Below are positions 56,651 to 64,000 of a stretch of 64,000 bases of DNA, one piece after another (the stretch's first letter is position 1; each line of letters begins with the position of its first letter). Source of the stretch: Serinus canaria (taxonomy: Eukaryota; Chordata; Aves; Passeriformes; Fringillidae); NCBI RefSeq assembly GCF_022539315.1, contig NC_066331.1, positions 9,952,015 through 10,016,014 of the forward strand, written 5' to 3'. The position numbers were made by a program, and so were the translations under genes. Under the pieces are notes generated by a model that saw only the letters and a list, made by a program, of their open reading frames with translations, was not told the DNA's origin and did no database searches.

Positions 56651-57876
56651 GGGTGACAGAGGAACTCTTCCCCAGGTATTGGGTGACAGAGGAACACTTC
56701 CCCAGGTGCTGGGTGACAGAGGAACTCTTCCCCAGATATTGGGTGACAGAGGAACTCTTCCCCAGATATTGGGTGACAGAGGAACACTTCCCCAGGTGCT
56801 GGGTGACAGAGGAACTCTTCCCCAGATATTGGGTGACAGAGGAACACTTCCCCAGGTGCTGGGTGACAGAGGAACTCTTCCTCAGGTGTTGGGTGACAGA
56901 GGAACTCTTCCCAGGTTTTGGGTGACAGAGGAACACTTCCTCAGGTGTTGGGTGACAGAGGAACTCTTCCCCAGGTTTTGGGTGACAGAGGAACTCTTCC
57001 CCAGGTATTGGGTGACAGAGGAACTCTTCCCCAGGTATTGGGTGACAGAGAAACTCTTCCCCAGGTGCTGGGTGACAGAGGAACTCTTCCCCAGGTGCTG
57101 GGTGACAGAGGAACTCTTCCTCAGGTTTTGGGTGACAGAGGAACTCTTCCCCAGGTGTTGGGTGACAGAGGAACTCTTCCCCAGGTGTTGGGTGACAGAG
57201 GAACACTTCCTCAGGTGTTGGGTGACAGAGGAACACTTCCCCAGGTGCTGGGTGACAGAGGAACTCTTCCTCAGGTTTTGGGTGACAGAGGAACTCTTCC
57301 CCAGATGTTGGGTGACAGAGGAACTCTTCCCCAGGTGTTGGGTGACAGAGGAACTCTTCCCCAGATGTTGGGTGACAGAGGACTCTTCCCCAGGTGCTGG
57401 GTGACAGAGGAACTCTTCCCCAGGTGTTGGGTGACAGAGGAACACTTCCTCAGGTGTTGGGTGACAGAGGAACTCTTCCCCAGGTGCTGGGTGACAGAGG
57501 ACTCTTCCCCAGGTGTTGGGTGACAGAGGAACACTTCCCCAGGTGCTGGGTGACAGAGGAACACTTCCCCAGGTGCTGGGTGACAGAGGAACTCTTCCCC
57601 AGGTGCTGGGTGACAGAGGAACACTTCCTCAGGTGCTGGGTGACAGAGGAACACTTCCCCAGGTGTTGGGTGACAGAGGAACACTTCCCCAGGTGCTGGG
57701 TGACAGAGGAACACTTCCTCAGGTGTTGGGTGACAGAGGAACACTTCCCCAGGTGTTGGGTGACAGAGGAACTCTTCCCCAGATGTTGGGTGACAGAGGA
57801 ACTCTTCCCAGGTGCTGGGTGACAGAGGAACACTTCCCCAGGTGTTGGGTGACAGAGGAACTCTTCCCCAGGTGTT
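56651..57876. repeat. Minisatellite, 41 x 30 bp
   Basis: A 1226-bp array of 41 units. The invariant core is GGGTGACAGAGGAAC, followed by A/TCTTCCCCAG and a variable hexamer (GGTGCT, GGTGTT, GGTATT, ATATT-type, GGTTTT, GATGTT). Four units lack one base (near 56911, 57381, 57501 and 57808), which exactly explains 41 x 30 minus 4. AGATATT units cluster at the left (56700-56850) and GGTGCT/GGTGTT units dominate to the right. A 10-residue repeat is open in every frame and on both strands, so translations here mean nothing without transcript evidence. The array touches a CR1 fragment on its right. Confidence 0.97.
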
Positions 57877-57889
57877 GGGAACCAGAGCA

Positions 57890-58115
57890 CACAGCCTCCA
57901 GCTGCACCAAGGGAAATACAGTTGGATAGCAGGGAAAAGTGTTTTACAGAAAGGTGATAAAGTTCTGGAATGTTCTGCCCAGGGAGGTGGTGGAGTCCCC
58001 ATCCCTGGGGGTGTTTAACAAAGCCTGGATGTGGCACTGGGGGCCAGGGGTGAGCTGAGGGGTTGGGGCTGGGTTGGACTCGATGGTCTTGGAGGTCTCT
58101 TCCAACCCAGGGATT
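57890..58115 (+). mobile_element. CR1 LINE, 3' end, sense
   Basis: ACAGCCTCCAGCTGCACCAA, GTGTTTTACAGAAAGGTGAT, TGGTGGAGTCCCCATCCCTG and GGTCTTGGAGGTCTCTTCCA, closely matching 21230-21485. It lacks the final ATTCTATGA repeats and starts about 14 bp after the last unit of the 30-bp array. Confidence 0.9.
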
Positions 58116-58980
58116 CTCAGTCCTGGGCCTTCAACACACCCAGAGCCACACCCTCATCCCAGCAGCTGTTCCTAGAAATACACACTTCAATAAATGTGTA
58201 TTTATTGCTCTGCTCCCTGTCTCCTTTCCATGGTCCTGCAGAGCCACTGTCAGCATCCTCCCACAGAGGGGACACGGGAATGGGATGTGCAGGGTGTGAG
58301 GGAATGGAAGCAGATGTGCAGAGAACACAGGGGCTCCAAGCAGGGCCTGAAATTGGCACTTATTGAACCTGGGAGAGCAGTGCCTGTGAAGGTGGATTTA
58401 GTTTGAATGAAGATCAGGATCCAGGAATTCTTAGAATGATTAAGATCTGGATTTGGGATGCTGTGGGCATCACAGCACATTAGTTAAGGACCTGAGAGTG
58501 CCTCCAGCAGCCTTCCCAGCACAGCTATGGACTCTGGCTTCATGTGAAGCTCAAGCCCTGCCCATTTTCCCTTTCCCTGCTTGGTTTCCTGCCATGCAGC
58601 CATTCTCTTTGGTTTCCCTCTCCAAAATCCACATTATCTGCTGTCCCTGCTCTGCTGCCCATGGCCATGGTGTCTCCAGAACAGATCTTCCCAATTCCCT
58701 GGCCCTGAGACCCCTTTCATGCTCCCATGTGCCTTTTCCAAGATGAAAAAAGGCCAAGAGTTTTCTCTCAAGGCAGGATCAAATATCACAAAATGTTTCT
58801 TAAAATACCATCTCTCCCTGGAAAAGGGTGAGTTTTCTAATCAGAAAAGACACATCAGGGCCTTGTGGTTGTTTGAGGCAGGCTGGGCTGCAGCCAAGGG
58901 CTTTCACCATGCACCAGCCCAGCTCCTAGGGAAGACCTCATGGAGCATCCTGGGTGATGTAGTACAAGCACTCATGCAGA
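58116..58980. other. Unremarkable non-coding DNA
   Basis: Nothing recognised. Confidence 0.5.
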
Positions 58981-59480
58981 CAGGGAGGTTGGGAAGGATG
59001 AAAGTTGGACAAGAAAGTCTCACAGATGTGTGTGCTTGGCAGAAAGATTTTTGGATGTGGAGCCTGAAGAAGGAATAGAGATGGAAGCAAGTCTGGATAT
59101 AGAAGAAAAGAATTGCTGAGCCAGTCTGGCTGGATAACCAAGGAGCAAAGGGTGTGTGAGTTAGAAGGGTTTGTATGGCTCAAACCCACCCCAAACCAGA
59201 AGATGTTTTTACCAAGCAGGAAGAGAGCACACGCAAACAAGGCAGCAAATGTGGCAAGGAGAAAAAAGGTCTCAGAATTTCCCACTGCAAGAAAACTGAA
59301 AACCAACTTCTAGCTTAAACTGCAATGTACTGACTGTGAGTGACTGGAGAATGGGAACATGAATATGGGAATTACAGGAGTTATGGTGGGCTATAGGTAA
59401 CAGTTCAGGGATAGATTGGTTCTGCTGTGTGAAGATGCTCAGCAAAGCAAAGTATAAAATGCATTTGTACCCTAAACTCA
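58981..59480 (+). mobile_element. Possible ERV-derived segment with TATA box
   Basis: A block of different texture from its flanks (purine-rich, few CpG), ending with AAAGTATAAAATGC near 59450 and ACCCTAAACTCAGGG 15-30 bp later, the arrangement of a retroviral U3 promoter. No paired copy in the window, no TG...CA ends fixed, and no protein motif. I judge it to be an LTR or ERV piece with low confidence. Confidence 0.3.
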
Positions 59481-60060
59481 GGGTGTCCAGGCCTGCCTGC
59501 AGCTGGAGCTGACAGCTGTGGGCACAGCTCTGTCACCCACGGCCCTGGGCTGCTGTGACACCTTGGGTACAATCAACTGCATTTTGGAGAGCTGCCTGCA
59601 GTCCCACATCCCTCATTCAGGCTCTTACACAGGATGAGTGACAGGACTTTCCAAAACTGCAAGTTCAGTGAGTCACCTCAGGGACATCCCTGGGTCAAAC
59701 TCCCTGGATTTCAGCCAGCTTGCCCTGGAGTAACGTGGGCTGTGGGGTTCCACTAGCAAGTAAACATTTTCCCAGAGGAATGAGAAGCCTTCTCTGAGCA
59801 CTGCAATCACCCAGAGCTGCTCCTGGGGCTGCCCATCCCTGCTCCCAGCAGCTTTCAGGAGGAGGGCTGGGTGTTAGCTGAGCTGCAGCTGTGTCTCTGC
59901 TCTCCCACAGCCCCTGTTTTACACACCTGCAGCTATCAGCAGCTTTTCCCCACAAAAAGCAGGATGGGAGAGGTTCCCTTTGCCCTCCTTGGGAGATGTG
60001 TAAAATCCATGCTCTTAAAGCTCACCATGGCTAATAATTGCTATTACCCCCACCATTGCT
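59481..60060. other. Unremarkable non-coding DNA
   Basis: Nothing recognised. Confidence 0.5.
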
Positions 60061-60375
60061 AATTGCTGTCACCATTCCCCATTCATAAATGTTCAGCTTT
60101 GCAGAAAACCAGGAGAGCTCTTGCCCATAGTGCTCATTCCTTTGATGATAAAGTTCTGGATGTGCCATATCAGCCCCTTAACCTGCCTGTGCCAGGGAGC
60201 CTTTATTTAGCAGCAGCATTTATCACTGCTAAATGTATAAATAATCCCATTAGCCACTCTGAGCAGTGATAAAATTAGCAGTGTAAACAGAGAAAGTGAG
60301 TGACCTTAGTGGAGAACCATTGTTGATTTTGACCCAACACCTACCAGCACGATTAGTCACAGCAGAAGAGCTCAG
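60061..60375. promoter_or_regulatory. Possible enhancer with GATA-type inverted repeat
   Basis: Repeat-free AT-rich block. TTTATCACTGCT (60219-60230) and AGCAGTGATAAA (60262-60273) are perfect 12-bp inverted arms 31 bp apart, each holding a GATA-type word (TGATAA or TTATCA), and TTAGCAGTG follows at 60275. CATTAG, TGTATAAATAAT and ATTGTTG words add to the density. Function is inferred. Confidence 0.35.
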
Positions 60376-60519
60376 GGAAAGGGGCCATTGGGGCTTGTTT
60401 GGAAATCAGAGACTCGTGCTGTTTATTTTATGGAGCAGATCTAATTCCTGCTGCCTTCCTCCATGAGCACCAGGTCATGGCCCCACCTCCATCCCTCCGG
60501 CCCTGCCGTTCCCTGGGGG
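60376..60519. other. Unremarkable non-coding DNA
   Basis: Nothing recognised. Confidence 0.5.
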
Positions 60520-61229
60520 CTCATCAGGCTGGGGTGGGGAACTCCTGGAAGCTGGAATGTCCTCCAGAGCAGCCCTGCTGCCTCCTGGAAGCTGCACTGT
60601 CCTCCAGAGCAGCCCTGCTGCCTGCCTGGGGCTCATCAGGCTGGTGTGAAGAACTCCTACAAGCTGGAATGTTCTCCAGAGCAGCTCCCCAGTCCTGTTG
60701 CCTGCATCAGGCTGGTGTCAGGAACTCCTGGATGCTGCACTGTCCTCCAGAGGAGCTCCCCAGTCCTGCTGCCTGCATCAGGCTGGTGTCAGGAACTCCT
60801 GGATGCTGCACTGTCCTCCAGAGGAGCTCCCCATTTCCGCTGCCTGCCAGGGGCTCATCAGGCTGGGGTGGGTGAGGAACTCCTGGAAGCTGGAATGCCC
60901 TCCAGAACAGCTCCCCAGTCCTGGTACCTGCTAGGGACTCATCAGGCTGGGGTGGGTGGGTGGGTGGGTGAGGGACTCCTGGAATCTGGAATGCTCTCCA
61001 GAGCAGCCTTGCTGCCTCCTGGAAGCTGCACTGTCCTCCAGAGCAGGTCCCCAGTCCTGCTGCCTTCTAGGGCCTCATCAGGCTGGTGTGAAGGACTCCT
61101 ACAAGCTGGAATGTCCTCCAGAGCAGCTCCCCAGTCCTGCTGCCTGCATCAGGCTGGTGTCAGGAACTCCTGGATGCTGGAATGTCCTCAAGAGCAGCCC
61201 TGCTGCCTCCTGGAAGCTGCACTGTCTTG
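60520..61229. repeat. Minisatellite with 71-bp unit and mixed order
   Basis: About ten degenerate units. The cleanest pair starts at 60702 and 60773, a period of 71 bp: CTGCATCAGGCTGGTGTCAG, GAACTCCTGGATGCTGCACT, GTCCTCCAGAGGAGCTCCCC. Others carry GGGGCTCATCAGGCTGGGG or a shorter 42-bp form ending GAGCAGCCCTGCTGCCTCC. A (GGGT)4 run is nested at about 60950-60970. The larger order (a long block at 60520-60700 resembling 60930-61200) shows multi-unit duplication. The 315-codon frame through it is a by-product. Confidence 0.92.
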
Positions 61230-61287
61230 GAACAAATGGACTTTAAGGTCCTTTCCAACCCAAACCAGTCTGCCATTATGTGATTCC
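61210..61287 (+). mobile_element. CR1 LINE, extreme 3' tail
   Basis: GACTTTAAGGTCCTTTCCAA, CCCAAACCAGTCTGCC, then ATGTGATTCCATGA. Only the last 75 bp of a CR1 remain, directly after the 71-bp array. Confidence 0.85.
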
Positions 61288-61859
61288 ATGAATTGCAGTC
61301 CTGTGCACTGGGAATGTTTCTGGATCCAAGAGGCAGAATCAGAATTCAGCCTTCAGGATCACACTTCTTTTCCTACTCCCTATCATCCAACAGCATTGCC
61401 TCTGCCTTAGCCCTGGGTCCTGATCTCTGCAGCAGCCTGGGACTAAGCTGGGACATGTCAGCTTTGTCCTCTGAAACAAATCCTCCCTCTCTGCTTTCCT
61501 GTCTCCCTCACACAGATAGTAGCCAATAAATTATATTTTTAATGCATATAAGACACGATTTTTCACACAGGTCTGTCGTTGGGCTGTGAAGTGTGACATC
61601 CTCTGCTCTTTGGGGTTGGGGGGCACAAGGCTGGAGCTGGACTGTTCCACCCTGGGTGCTGCTCTGGCAGCAGAGCTGAGCTGAGGGATCCCCAGAAAAG
61701 CTGAAGCCCACGCAAAGGGTTGACTCTGAGTCTCTTAGGAGAAGCTATTAATAGAAGAAATGTTGGTTGGAGGGGCTTCAGCAGGGTGTCTAGTCCCAAA
61801 TCCCCATTGGATTGGAAGAGACACAGCTAGTCAAATGAGAGCTGATTTGGGAGGTTCAG
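61288..61859. other. Unremarkable non-coding DNA
   Basis: Nothing recognised. Confidence 0.5.
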
Positions 61860-62010
61860 AGCTCAGCAAGACTGATGTCTTTCCAGAAAGATGACATGGG
61901 TATGTTGCTTGATTTACCATAATTTGATCAAGCTGATCATTAGGTTAATTGGAAGATCTGATGTAGAATGAAATGCACTGGAACAACTCAAACATGGGAA
62001 GAGTTCCTCC
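61860..62010. promoter_or_regulatory. Possible conserved non-coding element
   Basis: Short AT-rich, repeat-free block with TTGATTTACCATAATTTGAT and CAAGCTGATCATTAGGTTAA. Weak. Confidence 0.2.
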
Positions 62011-64000
62011 TGTTGCCAACTGAAAAATCAATACAAAAGAAGCCCCAGAATACGTGCTCTGCAAGTACTCACTGGGGAAAGGCTCTGGCCTGCTCTGTGC
62101 AGGAAGACAAGCCAGATGACATCCCCCTTCTTGGACTAACCAGCAGTGAATCTCTGAGCCCCCTCCCCAGCCATCTTCTTAATCACCTATTTCAGTTCTT
62201 AATTGGCATTATATGGGCACTGGTGAGGTTTGATGGTTCCCTGCCTCACTGTTAGGATTTTGATCCATCCCACAGTAATAAATGAGAAACCAATCTCGGA
62301 AACTTTGGCTGTGGTCCTGCTATTGTCCTACCTTGGGAAGAGGAGCATGGCTGGTTATGGAGGTGAGCTGGATTCTGTGCAGAAATTCTCTTCCCAAGAG
62401 TAAGGTGAGTCCCCAGACCTCAGGGAGAGAGGGCACAGGTTTTGCCCAGGTCTCAAAGAACAGCAGAATCTCACTAATTGTGAGACACTCAGGAGAAACA
62501 AGGAAAATGCCCTGACACACCTCAGGGTGCCCAGAGAAACTGTTCTGCCGTGGTTTCTCCATCTCACTCCTCTGAACCCTCCTGCCCTTCACCCTGCCAG
62601 TGCTTGTCCCTCATCCTCAGCCTGCTTGGTCTCCTTCCAGGACAAAGTGCTTTTCTGCTCCTCTCACCATGCCTGGGCAGACCCTAACCAGACCCCTCTG
62701 CTCATCCCAGGCTTTTCTAATGTGCTGGTCTTTCTCCTGCTCCTGTGGCTGCCTGCAGACAGGCACTGGGGAGTGTCTGTGCCCTAATGAGAAGCAGATG
62801 CTGGCCAGCCCTGCTGTGGCAGGAGCCGTGGGCGAGCTCTGCCACGTGTGTGTGTCACATTCACTTTCCTGCCCTGCTGCTGACCCAAAGCAAACAGCAC
62901 CTGTGCCATGCACTGCACAGCACTGCCCTGGCAGCTGCCAGGGGCTGGCCAGGGCAGCAGGGGAGGTGCCAGAGCTGCCCCCAGCTCGTGGGTCTTGGCT
63001 TGCAGTGAGCAGCAGCACTCCCAGCAGGGAGAGCAAACCGCTTTCCCACCCTGCTTCCCTGTTTGCCATTTGCTCCCTGCCTGAGTTCCCATCACAGCTC
63101 TGGCCCCAGTCCGTGTGGTATCCATTTCTCAAGGGCCTTCCCCGGGTTTGGATCTCCTCCTGCTGCCTCACAAGCTGGGATGAGCTGGGATGAGCATTCC
63201 TGCAATCCCACTCTGGCCATGCACTCCCACACTCCGTGCCACCCGCGGTTTCCTTTGCTTCCCTTCGCTGGCTGTTGTCACAGCTGGGTGTTGTGTGTGT
63301 CACCTCCACACAGGACAGGGAATGGGGCTCTCTGAGGCCCTGGCACTTGCTGACATGCCAAGCTGAGCCAATGGCTTATCAGAAGCCTCTTTGGCCTGAA
63401 ATGAGCCTGGGTGAGCTTGGGTTCACAAAAGGGGAATTTCTTTGGGAAAGCAGAAGCAGGAGAGAGAGATACACCCCCTGGATAGATCCTGTATCCAGCT
63501 GGATAGATCCAGCTGAAGGGAGCAGGAGAAAGGACACAGACACCCCTCTCCAAGGGACAAGGGTGGCATGGACACAGAGCCACTGTGCTGCAGGAGGGAC
63601 CCAGGTTTTGGTGGCACTCAGTGGGATGGAGGAGAGGCTCCAGCCACAGAGCACAGAGCACTGAGGAACCCAAAGCAAGGACCAGCAGGAGTGAGGTCCA
63701 CCCTCCAGACTTGTCCTCCTTCTGAGTCTGATATTGGGTGACACCTCCCACCTGTCAGCCCCTTGCTGTGGTTCAGGACAGTGTCCAGCACATCTCCATC
63801 CCACCTGGGTCACCCACCCAGCCAGGCTGTGGCTGTGGGCTCGTGCCTGCCTGAGACAGAGCTCAGCTGTGCATTAATGAGCCCTGCTGTGCTGATGGGG
63901 ATCTTGCAGAGCTGCCAGTTGCATTCCAGCTCGTTATGTTTTAATTTATTCAATCCATAGGCTGCCTATTGTGAGGATATCAGCGTTGAGAAGCAAAATC
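62011..64000. other. Unremarkable non-coding DNA
   Basis: No repeat family or splice-bounded exon recognised. A duplicated GATAGATCC...CCAGCTG motif lies at 63481-63515. The 230-codon minus frame at 62617-63309 has no recognisable domain. The last 80 bp are AT-richer. Confidence 0.45.

Noticed and set aside
56649..57929. Long frames (up to 251 codons) encoding decapeptide repeats on both strands
   Set aside because: They follow from a 30-bp stop-free tandem unit. Every frame is open until one of the four 29-bp units shifts it. No splice or start context supports a protein.
60463..61410. 315-codon plus-strand frame
   Set aside because: It runs through the 71-bp minisatellite and out into a CR1 tail. 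No domain is recognisable.
62617..63309. 230-codon minus-strand frame
   Set aside because: Composition typical of GC-rich non-coding DNA, overlapping a 197-codon plus frame. No motif, splice support or homology that I recognise.
1..64000. tRNA, rRNA, snRNA genes or a complete provirus
   Set aside because: No cloverleaf with A and B boxes, no rRNA signature, and no gag, pol or env motif was recognised. The LTRs seen appear to be solo or degraded.

Overview
The window looks like a stretch of a bird genome, most probably a songbird (passerine). The evidence is at least nine fragments of the avian non-LTR retrotransposon CR1, four copies of one roughly 0.4 kb endogenous-retrovirus LTR family of a kind common in songbirds, further LTR families, many GC-rich minisatellites, and almost no open protein-coding sequence. 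There are no bacterial-type genes, operons, rRNAs or tRNAs. Most long reading frames here are artefacts of stop-poor GC-rich DNA or of tandem arrays whose unit is a multiple of three. Family names are from memory of avian repeats; no database was searched.

One segment looks like a real coding exon: 18374-18562 on the minus strand. It is 189 bp, symmetric phase 1-1, has a consensus GTGAG donor and a pyrimidine-rich acceptor, and encodes a charged low-complexity peptide that I cannot name. I read the rest as intronic or intergenic DNA around a minus-strand gene whose other exons lie outside the window or were not recognisable.

Layout. 1-6.6 kb: two almost identical 362-bp copies (457-818 and 3464-3825) around a (CCCTTT)n tract, then a CR1 scrap and an AT-rich block with an octamer motif. 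6.6-14.9 kb: a solo LTR, small tandem repeats and a CR1 3' end. 14.9-18.6 kb: two LTR-type elements, a nested third repeat family, a possible enhancer near 16.1 kb and the exon. 20-26 kb: three CR1 pieces, a G-quadruplex-prone minisatellite, a 13-bp perfect hairpin, an old 207-bp tandem duplication, a polypurine tract joined to an AT tract, and another CR1. 29.5-32.1 kb: three LTRs of one family in 2.6 kb, two of them head to head. 33.8-42.5 kb: mostly quiet DNA with a 52-bp minisatellite and a minus-strand copy of the nested repeat family. 42.5-51.8 kb: CR1, four minisatellites, two adjacent perfect hairpins, a CpG-rich LTR end and a third copy of the nested family. 53-64 kb: CR1, a 41-copy 30-bp array, a 71-bp array (both arrays abut CR1 remnants) and a hairpin-bearing conserved-looking element near 60.2 kb.

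No gene network can be described. The biology visible here is repeat turnover: CR1 and LTR insertion, nesting, tandem-array growth, inverted-repeat formation and recent local duplication. The calls on conserved elements rest only on base composition and motif clustering and are weak.
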